From Brachionus koreanus (Eukaryota; Rotifera; Eurotatoria; Ploima; Brachionidae): 64,000 bases of DNA. Shown piece after piece: positions 1-9,233 of this stretch. Every line of letters begins with the position of its first letter. Position 1 is the first letter of the stretch. The notes under the pieces are model-generated. The model was given only the letters and a program-made list of their open reading frames with translations, ran no database searches and was not told the origin of the DNA. The translations under genes were made by a program, and so were the position numbers. The stretch lies in assembly GCA_016987375.1 (NCBI GenBank), contig PJRA01000143.1:37737-101736 (forward strand), read 5' to 3'.

Positions 1-1283
1 TTGTGCTTGAATATTTTGATTTTGTTGTCCAGGATGCTGTTGAGAAGGCGGTTGGTGATGCTGCTGAGGTGGGCCTTGATGATGTTGAGGAGGAGGCTGA
101 TGTTGTTGTGTATCCTCTTGTCTATGAGCTTGTTCAAGATGCATATCATTAACTGGCGTGCTCATAAAGTGTTCTTCTTTAATCTTTTAAAAATTTGAAA
201 AGTTATTCTTATAGAATTTTTCTTTGTTTTTATTTAAATCTAAAACATTACATGCGCTTGTGAATATTCTCTAAATTCGTCCTCGCTATACTGTTGCTCG
301 TCATCTACTCCTTTCCACTCATCATTTTGTTTAAATTCTCTTGATTTAGTCGATTCAACAAATTCATCCAAACTGACCAATCTATCTTTATTTTTGTCTA
401 TTTCACCAAACACATGCTCTCTCATTCGATTCATTTCTTCAAATCTTTCGGCCGGATCAAATTCAGGATCAGTCTTATTATAAATTTTATCCAATTCAAT
501 ATTGAACAAAGCTTCTACTTCGAACTCGTCCCAATAATTATTTCCATCAATATCATGTAGTTTAAAAAATGTAACTGGATCAAAGTCTCCTCCATCTAAT
601 TTATCCTCTTCTTCCCATACCTCTTCAAGCTGATCTTTTGATCCAGGGTGATTTACTCTTTCATGATTTTTTCTCATTTCCAACGATCTTTTGTGTTGTT
701 CTTCTAATTTTTTGCGCGTCTCTGCATCAGCTTGTTGAATTTTTTTTCGTCTCTCGTACTCTTTTTCAATTTCATGTTCTTTGAACTCTTCTCTTCTAAG
801 CTTATCAACTTCTTCAAGATCAAAAGTTGCCTGTTTGATCAGTTTTTCCAGATCATGAACTTCGAATGTCTCAATGTTGTTGTGATCGACATGCTTGGGC
901 AAAAGATGCTCGATCTCATGAGATTTAAGATTTGACATGGCAGCCTTGCGTTGAATGACTCGTCGCAAGCGTTCTATTTCCATTCGTTTAATTTCATCTA
1001 GTTTGGTTCTAATCTTGGGATCGACCAAAGACAAATGTTCGGCAATGCGACCCGATTTTATGTCCTCAATGCTTGCGTTTTCTATTTTCTTTTTGAATTC
1101 GGAATCCGTTTCAAGTACATTAACTATTTCTTTAAGATATTTGTTGTACTCAAGACTAAGAAGAGGGTCGTTTTCAAGCGTTTCATTGACTGTTTTGTGT
1201 CCGTTATCTTGCTTGTTTTCTGGCTGAACCGGAGGACACACGATCAAGCCTAATATCGAAAATATTATTAAAAATTTTAACAT
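1..1283 (-). CDS. NUCB: Nucleobindin (NUCB1/2-like), 5' part, runs off left edge
   Basis: Calcium- and DNA-binding EF-hand protein of the Golgi/secretory route. Two exons are visible: 252-1283 (ATG at 1281-1283) and 1-183, joined in phase 0 across a 68-bp intron (donor GTAATG, acceptor AAAAG). The first exon encodes a signal peptide (residues about 1-20), a long charged helical region with the family signature VDKLRREEFKEHEIEKEYER (159-178), the block VNHPGSKDQLEEVWEE (210-225), and two EF-hand loops: DIDGNNYWDEFE (244-255) and DKNKDRLVSLDE (296-307). Loop position 6 is N and R instead of Gly. Nucleobindins tolerate R in the second loop. The second exon is a Gln/His/Pro-rich tail that continues past position 1, like the Q-rich C-terminus of vertebrate nucleobindins. 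At least 405 aa are present and the stop is not seen. Family assignment is secure; NUCB1 versus NUCB2 cannot be decided. Confidence 0.93.
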
Positions 1284-2460
1284 CTGATCTAAATGATAAA
1301 ATTTTAGAAATACACGTCAGTTTTTTACTAATTAGTTTTGATTTGGCATTTTGAAAAATGTAAATTATTCTTTCGTGCAAATGATAAATAATTCGGCTTT
1401 GCACAAAATAAATAAATAAATAATTTTCAAACTAAATTTGTATTTTTATTTTTTTTTTAGATAAATAGATTTAAAAGTTAATTTGATTATGGTTAAGAGA
1501 TGAGAATAAAAATGAATAGTTTTATTCATATCAGTCAAAAAATGCGTCTTTTTATTCAGAAAAAAAAATTATTTAAATATCAGAGAACATAAATATAGAA
1601 ATATAAAAATTAAAATGGCTAAATAAAATTTTTCAAATTTAATAATTGGTGAAATTGAATTTTTCTTGATTTGATTTTTGATAAAAATTGAAATTTTTAG
1701 AAATTGAAAGATTAATACTAATTGTAATTGCATTTCAATGAAATCGCACATTTAAAAATTTTGACCAAAAAAAGCAAACTGAGAAATTATCAAAAATATT
1801 ACTAAAAGGGTTAGGGTAAGTCAAAAATTAATTTAACTTTTGTCTAAATATCTAAAAGGCATTCAAAGATGAAAGAATACATTATCGATAAGAAACAAGA
1901 ATGTTTCAATTAGGAATTGTATGGCTAAATCAACAATTCATTTTACCTTTAATCCAAAATAAGAAAAATTAAGGCCTGTAAATCTTGAAAATAAAAAAAT
2001 ACATAATGGAAAAGATTCAAGATTTTAATTTTTAAGTATTTTATTATTAATTAAAATTTTAGATCAAAATGCTCATAAAAAAAACATCTCGATTATTATG
2101 ATAAAATTAAGTTTTTGTAAAAAACACATTTTTTTCACATTTTTGTATTAATAGAAGAAAAAATGCAAAATTTAAATAATTTTTTACGCAATTAGATCAA
2201 TAAAATATTGGATAAAATTTATTATTAAAAATTATTTTTTAATTTATTTGATGTTATATCTTTTTTCAAGCATTGAATCTTGCGATTAGCTTAATTTTGG
2301 TGCTTTACTTTCCCTTATGAGATTTTAATCTTAATATAATATTTTCAAAATAGGTTTCGAAAAATGAAAAAAATTAAAATATGTTTTAATAATTTTTTTA
2401 GCTTAATTTATTAAAATTAATATTTTAAATTGAAAATTAAAGATCTAAACTACAAAAAAT

Positions 2461-2517
2461 GAAATAGACGATTGTCTATTAATCACCATTGATTGAAACA
2501 GCTGAGGTAAAAAACTC
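2461..2517 (-). pseudogene. Displaced fragment of the SLAIN last exon
   Basis: About 50 of 57 bases match 9289-9345, which encodes part of the C-terminal region of the SLAIN gene. Most differences are transitions. Similarity stops abruptly on both sides, so neither the stop codon nor the 3' UTR is included. Coding orientation is the same as in the parent gene (minus strand). The fragment is followed by another dispersed repeat. It is a non-functional gene fragment; how it moved is unknown. Confidence 0.75.
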
Positions 2518-2524
2518 TAGATAA

Positions 2525-2585
2525 AATATCGTTAATAAAACATCTCGAATTTTAATTTAAAAAAGATCCATCCACACTTGATTGA
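2525..2585. repeat. Short dispersed repeat, copy 1
   Basis: Shares the order ATCTCG, TTTTAATTT, AAAAGATCCATC and CACTT with 7443-7507 in the same orientation. It starts directly after the SLAIN fragment. Family unknown. Confidence 0.6.
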
Positions 2586-2814
2586 CACATCATCACGTTA
2601 TTTATTCTGTCAGGAAAGGACTTAATCATTCAGTTGCATTTGTCGTCAACATTGGTGGACTTTCACAAAAGTAAACTTTTAATTTTTTTCTTAGAAAGAT
2701 TTAGTAAGTTCTATCATCATCTTTCTTAACGCATCATTTCCTATATTTTCTATTTTAATTGAATCCTTAACTCACAGTTTAAAGTATTTGATGAAAAATT
2801 GTAAGTGGGCGATA

Positions 2815-3070
2815 AAAACCAAGACCAAGGAATGGAATGTGATGATAAAATTAGATATATTGGTGTTATTTTAAACAGAAATGAAAATAACAGAGAACAA
2901 GTTGAATCAAAAACAAAAATGACATTTAGATCATTCTCTAATTTAAGAAACTTACAAAGTGAAAATAATTAACATTAAAAAAACACCCATAAAAAGTGTT
3001 TGTAAGACCAACACTTATATATGGCTTTGAAAACTATGTCCTAACAAAACAAATTTCAATTTTTTTTTTA
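2815..3070 (+). mobile_element. Non-LTR retrotransposon reverse-transcriptase fragment
   Basis: Translation of 2850-2970 reads like the thumb region of a LINE reverse transcriptase: IRYIGVILNRNEN, followed by a K/F-rich helix with FRSFSNLRNL. After a stop, another frame continues with RPTLIYGFEN, which resembles the RP-x-L-x-YG-x-E motif of the same domain. No catalytic palm motif is present. It is 5'-truncated and frameshifted, so inactive. The clade cannot be assigned from this length. Confidence 0.6.
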
Positions 3071-3994
3071 ATTTAAATTAAATTTATTTTTTGAACCCCA
3101 TTTTTCTAGTGACATTAATGTTCTAATTCCATCTTGAGACTTGTGCTTAAAAATTAACCTAAAAGTTTTAGTACGAGTGTCATAATATTTCAAACGATTA
3201 TGTAGCAAACGATTGATGTCTAAAATGCGATTTGTTATGCCTAGAAAATCCTACTTTCTTTTCTCTTGGTATGACGCTATTCTTTAACCACTATATAATC
3301 TTTCACTTTAAAATAATTTATAAATTAAAAAAAAAGGGGTTTACTTAAGTTAATCTTTTAATTATTTATCCCGAGATTTTACATTTGATGACTAAAATGC
3401 GATTTAAGAAGTGATGACACGCTTACTGACTTTAATTTGTTTTAAATTAACTCAAAGTAAATTTCGCTTTATTTTTTTTTATTTTTAAATTTTTAGTAAT
3501 ACAGGAAATTGATTATTTTGGTGGAGGTAGCTCTAAAATTTTATATATGTATTTTAAAAAAAAGCATTTTTTTTCAAATTTAAAACTCTAGTTTATTTTT
3601 TTAATATTAATAAAAAATTTTAAATGAAAAAAGTTTCAATTTTTTTCTCTCAAATAAGAACTAGGGTAAAAGCATACTGTGGTTTCCACTCAATTAATTT
3701 AATAGGATAAATGTAAATCAAAAAAATAATTATTTTATTTAATAATTAATTAATAACATTTAGGTAATTTTTGAGAAACTCGATAAATTTTTAGAAGACT
3801 GCAATTTTTTTTAATTGTAAAAAAATTAATGAGAATTTTTACGCGTATAGAAAATTTTCAAGTAAAAAAATAATTATTATATATTTTTTTAAAATATTAT
3901 TTAAATAAATAAATTATAATAAAATAAATATATAATTTTTTTTTCTCTAATTTTCTAAAATTTTGTAGAAAGAGCATAAATTTTTGAAATCTTT

Positions 3995-6001
3995 TTAATT
4001 TTGATCATGAAGTTCAAATTTAATATCTACAGTTTTATTTGGAGAGACATTGATACCAACAGATTTAATGGTTTGAATATTATATCCTTTAAACAGTGGA
4101 AAGTACTTGTGCGTTTTAATGAGAGCTTCATCTGCTGAGCCATCGTATTTAAGCTCAATGATCATCCCTAGTTTAGTTTTTCCATCAATTAGTAAAATGT
4201 CAGCTCTTCCTTTCTTCTTGTACCAAACTTCAGTGCCAAATTTAAACAAGCTTTTTATTTGCAGTGCACAATAATTTATTACTGAATGGATCAAATCCTC
4301 ATTTCCATGAACTCCTTTTTCACTAAGATCAGCTGTGAGGCTAACAAATTTTGGAAATGCATTAAATAAATGTTCTAATGAATTCTCTAGTCCGTTTGAA
4401 TCATTGTTTGTAAAAAATTTTATCAACTCATCAGTCACATTAATAAATAGCTGGCTATCAATATTATAAATTTGTCTGTAATAAAATATTAATTTTTTTT
4501 CCATCTCTATTTTTACTTCACGATTTGGTAATTTTACACATGTATCCAATCCATATTTTTGATCAGCTGCTATTGTCAAATATCCAGCGGCAAAAATATA
4601 TCTTAAAAATAAATCAACGGTTTCATTTTTAACCTCATAATTGTCTTTAATTTTGAGCAATTCTTTTAATAGAATATATTCATCCTGGTTGAATGTTAAA
4701 CCTTCTAATTTTACTTTAACAGAATCACTATTTTGGTCTCTGCCATCTTCTGAATTAAGTAGTGTCTGAATTTTTGTCTTGATGGGCTCGATTTTGAAAA
4801 GTTTTTTTATGAAATCAATGCTGCCTGTCTCTTCCCAATAATTGGCTATTTTTTTATGATGCAGAAAATTTACAATTGACCAAGGATTAAAAATTTTCAA
4901 AGATTGATCTACACTAACTCTATAGCCATCATACCATTTTTTAGCTTCCAATTGCTCTTCTCTTCCAATCTTATATGCGTCGAAAAGATCATCAACTTCG
5001 TTCTCAGTAAAACCATAATATTTTGCAAATTTATTATTTAAAAAGTTATATTCAACTAAGTTATTTAAATTAGAAAAAAGACTAGATTTAGCTATTCTAA
5101 ATACTCCGGTAACTAGCGCCTTTTCTAAATGCTCGTTTCCTTTAAATGAAGCATTCATCAAATTTTTAAAAAGTAATAGACTTTTTTCTAAATCATTATT
5201 ACTAAAATTATTATTTTCTAAAATGTTATTAATAGGTGTATCATATTCATCCATTAGTATAAATACTTTTTTGCCAAAATGAGAGTGCAATGCCTCTGAT
5301 AAAAATTTTAAGCTGTTTTGAACATCTATTGTTGTCGCTTCTTGACCAAAATTGAGATAAATTCTTTTAAAATTGTTTAAATAATCTTCAACTTTTATAA
5401 TTTTTAAGTGACTGAGCTCTCTATTTTTTCTAATTGTATCAAATACATCTATCAAGAATTCATGTTGTTTAAAAGCATAATTTATTGCGAGCTTTACTTG
5501 ATCTACTATTTCTTGATAAGAAGTAGCTTTAATGTTTTTAAAGTCAATTGATATGACAGGATATTCTCCTTGATAATGATCGTACTTGTCTTTAAAATCA
5601 TTATCTTGCACTATATTCAATAAGGTTTCCAAATTACCGGAACAAGAATTGCCTTGAAACAGTTTGTAATTATTTGTAAGAGTTTTATCAGAATGCTTAT
5701 TCCCATATTCATCAACTTCAATTTCTAAAAAGGTTTTGATCATGTCAATGTTAACAGATTTTCCCCATCTTCTTGGATAAGTAATTAATAAAACTTCGGC
5801 TGGATTATCTAAAAACTCTTTGATAAGAAAACTTTTGTCTATAAACACAGTGCTATTTTCTACTAGTTTCTTAAATTTGCTTACACCTATTGCAGTCTTA
5901 GCAACAAAATTTGTCTCTGAAGAGGCTTTTTTTTTGACTGGTGAGGCCAGAATCTTATTTTTTGAATGTGAACCTTTCAAAATTGGTCCAATACGTGACA
6001 T
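3995..6001 (-). CDS. AAA-ATPase-like / PD-(D/E)XK nuclease protein (PF09820 + PF08011 type)
   Basis: 668 aa in one uninterrupted exon (ATG 5999-6001). The N-terminal half matches the AAA-ATPase_like family of bacteria: a variant Walker A, YPRRWGKS (75-82), a Walker B, VFILMDEYDTP (246-256), and the conserved VTGVFRIAKSSLFSNLNNL (297-315). The C-terminal end carries a PD-(D/E)XK nuclease-type core, GRADILL then IIELK, with candidate acids D601 and E616 and K618. In the families named, the two domains occur together. The substrate is not established, and a nucleic-acid-acting or mobile-element-linked role is only inferred. The residues 1-32 are basic and low complexity and precede the recognisable domain. 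It has no introns, unlike most neighbours, and the family is mainly bacterial and patchy in eukaryotes, so horizontal origin is plausible. Flanks hold no bacterial genes. The domain call is secure; function is unknown. Confidence 0.88.
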   Translation of the reverse strand: MSRIGPILKGSHSKNKILASPVKKKASSETNFVAKTAIGVSKFKKLVENSTVFIDKSFLIKEFLDNPAEVLLITYPRRWGKSVNIDMIKTFLEIEVDEYGNKHSDKTLTNNYKLFQGNSCSGNLETLLNIVQDNDFKDKYDHYQGEYPVISIDFKNIKATSYQEIVDQVKLAINYAFKQHEFLIDVFDTIRKNRELSHLKIIKVEDYLNNFKRIYLNFGQEATTIDVQNSLKFLSEALHSHFGKKVFILMDEYDTPINNILENNNFSNNDLEKSLLLFKNLMNASFKGNEHLEKALVTGVFRIAKSSLFSNLNNLVEYNFLNNKFAKYYGFTENEVDDLFDAYKIGREEQLEAKKWYDGYRVSVDQSLKIFNPWSIVNFLHHKKIANYWEETGSIDFIKKLFKIEPIKTKIQTLLNSEDGRDQNSDSVKVKLEGLTFNQDEYILLKELLKIKDNYEVKNETVDLFLRYIFAAGYLTIAADQKYGLDTCVKLPNREVKIEMEKKLIFYYRQIYNIDSQLFINVTDELIKFFTNNDSNGLENSLEHLFNAFPKFVSLTADLSEKGVHGNEDLIHSVINYCALQIKSLFKFGTEVWYKKKGRADILLIDGKTKLGMIIELKYDGSADEALIKTHKYFPLFKGYNIQTIKSVGINVSPNKTVDIKFELHDQN

Positions 6002-7442
6002 TTTCTAATTATAAAAAAATTAAATTAAAACAGAAGTACTAAAATAAAATTGAAGGCAACATTTATTAAAATGTGGGAATTACTAATTTTAAAACAAATG
6101 AACATTAGAAAAAAAATTAAATTGACAAATTATTTTTTCTTTTAAGTATCTGAATGTGATGCATTCTTCAGTGTGCTTGCACATTAGCACATAGCAGATA
6201 TAGACAAAATATAGCACAATGTTGCATTTTTAAAACAATAAAAATTATCTTTTTTGAACAATTTATTAAAATCAATTTAAAAACATATTTAAATGAAGAA
6301 AAAAATTGAGAATTTTGAGATAACAATTTGAGATAACAAAGTTTTTTTTTTATAAAACCAAGCATTTACCAATTGACCAACCACAATGTCATTTGTGTTT
6401 TTTTTGACTATTCTAAGCAAAAAACTCCATAATGTCTAAGATATTCGTACAAAAATGCACCAAAAACTTTGGACTCATTCAAAGTTGAATTGGATAAGAA
6501 GCCAATGCGTTCTTCTACTTATAGGTATTGTTTGACAAAGGATAAACGAGATGAGCAAGTGAATGAGAATAGCCAAACTAAGATTGAATAAACAGAAAGT
6601 TAAGCTACAAAATATGTTTAATGCCTCATGTTTTAGTACATTCAAACAAATGATTTAAAAGCCAGCAATTTCTGTTTCAAAAAAAAAATTATAACTTCAA
6701 TTTTTGCTTGAAAATCTAAAAACTTTTTTTGGCTATCAGTGAAAATTTTAAAAGAGTTAGAGATTGAAAACGCAACTAACAATGGATATACAGTGATAAT
6801 TGAAAAAAAAAATATTATAACTGTACATGAAGGCACGTGGCTAAAATATTCAAGAATACTAGGATTAATTTTGAAAAATACAGCAATTTTAGTCATAAAA
6901 TTCATGGTCTAAAATTCATTCAAAAAAAATCGTGTATTTAGAAAATCAAAAAATTTTAAAATACTATCAACTGTTGAAAATTCATTAGTTGCTCGATAGC
7001 CAGCTTTTAAAACTGGTTGTCAAAAGTTTTTAAAATTTAAAAAGCATTATAAATAACATGATTAAAAATTCAAAGTTAAAAAAAAACTACTGTAAATAAA
7101 AACTAGAACCAAAAATCTCATCAAAGCTAAAATTTTTTTTAACGTTTTATCATGATATTTTGTATGGCAAAAGAAACAGTTTCTAACATAATAGAAGCAA
7201 TGATTTATGTAATTGAAGTATTGAATCAATTGATAATAATTAGACATTTTTTAATGTAATCCAAGTCGTTAATTATGTGCTTTTTATCTTTATATCATTT
7301 TTTAAAAGTAGTTTTTTGTTGTTTCAATAATTTGCATTCAAATACTGGAGTTATTTTTTTAATAATTGTTAAATTTTATTTGAACTTTGTTAAATTGATT
7401 AATGATAATTAGTATGATTATTTCAGATAATTTTGATTTGTA

Positions 7443-7507
7443 ATAAAATTTTGTTAATTAAATATCTCGGGTTTTAATTTTAAAAAAAAGATCCATCGAC
7501 ACTTTAT
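7443..7507. repeat. Short dispersed repeat, copy 2
   Basis: Matches 2525-2585 in the same orientation, sharing ATCTCG, TTTTAATTT, AAAGATCCATC and ACTT. No terminal repeats were seen. Family unknown. Confidence 0.6.
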
Positions 7508-7944
7508 TGTTTTTGTAATGTTTAATTTTTGATATTTTTGTTTTAAAATAAAAAAATTGTTGTGTATAAATAAAATAAAACAATTCTTAAATACTTAAAT
7601 TAATTGGCTTAAGATAATTTTTAAAAGAACAAAATTAATTTCTTTACAGTACATTTTATTCAGATACAATTTGTTAGTATTTAGAAATTGTTTGAAGTGT
7701 AAATTTTTTAATTCTTGTTTGCAGAATTTTACATCTGATATCTCAAATTTCTTATTTAATTTATTTTTTTTTTAATATTTAGAATTTAAAAAAAAATATC
7801 AAAAAGATAACTTATGTCTTTAAATTATACTATTAAATATTTTATGTGTTATTCCAATTTATTAATTAGTTAAAAGGCATTCAAATTTAGTCTAAAAATA
7901 AGCTATAGCGCATTTTGCAGACACTTTGCACATCATTAGCAGGC

Positions 7945-8052
7945 TTTAACTTTTGGTAAGCATGTTGCGTTTACAGAACTAATTTAAATCCAGGCTTTTT
8001 TAACATTAATTTTTGATCTATTTTTTATTTTTTACCAAATTTCACAATTTTT
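7945..8052. repeat. Member of dispersed TGTTGC...ACAGAAC repeat family
   Basis: Contains CATGTTGCGTTTACAGAAC (7961-7979) and, about 65 bases on, ACCAAATTTCACAA. The same order recurs at 10830-10960 and 33380-33490. Probably one degraded end of a MITE. Confidence 0.5.
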
Positions 8053-8122
8053 AAGTAAATTTTTTGATCAAATTTCATTTTTCAAAAATAATCAAAACAT
8101 TTTAAATGCGCAGTTAAATTCT
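8053..8122. repeat. Single arm of the foldback repeat seen at 54300-54512
   Basis: Shares TTTTTGATCAAATTTCATTT and AAATGCGCA with both arms of the foldback element at 54300-54512. Only one clear arm is present here. Confidence 0.55.
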
Positions 8123-9233
8123 ATCACAGATTTTCGAATTTTTATATTTACTTTTACCTTAAAGTTATAAAGTAAAAGTTTTGATCATTTCTAAATTTGC
8201 TCTTTCTGTTTCAGAAATGTATGCACATGCACATGATGCCAGTATTACATAAGTATTATGCTGCCATCATGTGCATTCATTTTACCAATGTACTAACTTA
8301 CCATAGAGTTGCCATCTCATGAGTCAAGTAGGTCAATTATTAAGGTATAGAACCAAAAAAATCCATTAAAATGATTTACCAGGATTATTTTTAAAACTTT
8401 CAAATTTAATTCCAAAAAACTGCAAACTGCAAGTATGAAATGCAACGAAATTTAAAATATTTAAAATTCTTTTGCAAAAAGAGCAAATTGAAAGTTAATC
8501 AAACACTTCACTTGACTAACAAGCATACAGTAGAGTCAAATTTTAAATCATTCAATATTTTTAAATTTTATAATAATCAAATGTAAATTAAGTGTATGTA
8601 CTAAGGTTAACAAAAAAAAATTGTAAATGTGAATTAATGTCATTCACATCTTCAAATCAAAAACCTAGGAGAAAAAGACTATCAAGACATTTTAAAGCAT
8701 AGCATACTTAGATACATAAATGAATAATTGTTAAATTTGGCTAATGACACTTAAATCCAAGCTCAAATTAATTATAAGTTTTAGCACAAACTCTGAGACA
8801 CAATAAAAAGATCAAATACTACCCTGGGTAAAAAGTCAGACACGAAAACTAGAAATAAAAAATCTATGTACAAAATTTATCGAAGCTTTAAAATGATCAA
8901 GTTATAAACATTTAATTTTGATTTATAAAAACGAAAAATTTTTTTTTTATAAAAAAAGTGTACAAATTTTATTTTATTTTAAGCCAAAAAAAAAAAAATA
9001 AAAAAAAATAAATATAGATTTCTATAATTGCTTTTATGTCTTTAAAGTTCAATATTAAAAAAAAAAAACAGATCACTAAACCAAAGTAAAAAATAATAAA
9101 TATCAACCTTTTTTCAATTTTTTTTATTTCTAAAAATTCAATCCTACACTTTATAATTTATTATCAAAATATTTATCACAAAAAAAAAAAAGAAAAAAAT
9201 TTAATTCTTAAAAATCGGTCTCATAATAACTTA

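Larger units (their letters stand above)
1284..3994. other. AT-rich intergenic region with decayed repeats
   Basis: No gene found. The stretch is very A/T rich and holds three recognisable relics, listed separately: a copy of a SLAIN exon fragment (2461-2517), a short repeat shared with 7443-7507 (2525-2585) and a LINE reverse-transcriptase fragment (2815-3070). The first few hundred bases should contain the nucleobindin promoter. No TATA box or other element stands out. Confidence 0.6.
6002..9233. other. AT-rich intergenic region with repeat relics
   Basis: No gene I can support. Contents: a possible C-terminal LINE ORF remnant near 6450-6590, a repeat shared with 2525-2585 (7443-7507), a member of the dispersed TGTTGCATTTACAGAAC-type repeat (about 7945-8052), an arm of the foldback family (8053-8122) and a 50-bp hairpin (8227-8276). 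The rest is A/T-rich with long A and T runs, and its last few hundred bases are the SLAIN 3' UTR and downstream flank. Confidence 0.55.

Noticed and set aside
1..198. Plus-strand Leu/Met/Arg-rich open frame
   Set aside because: It is the antisense shadow of the Gln/His-rich nucleobindin exon on the minus strand, and it starts with TTG.
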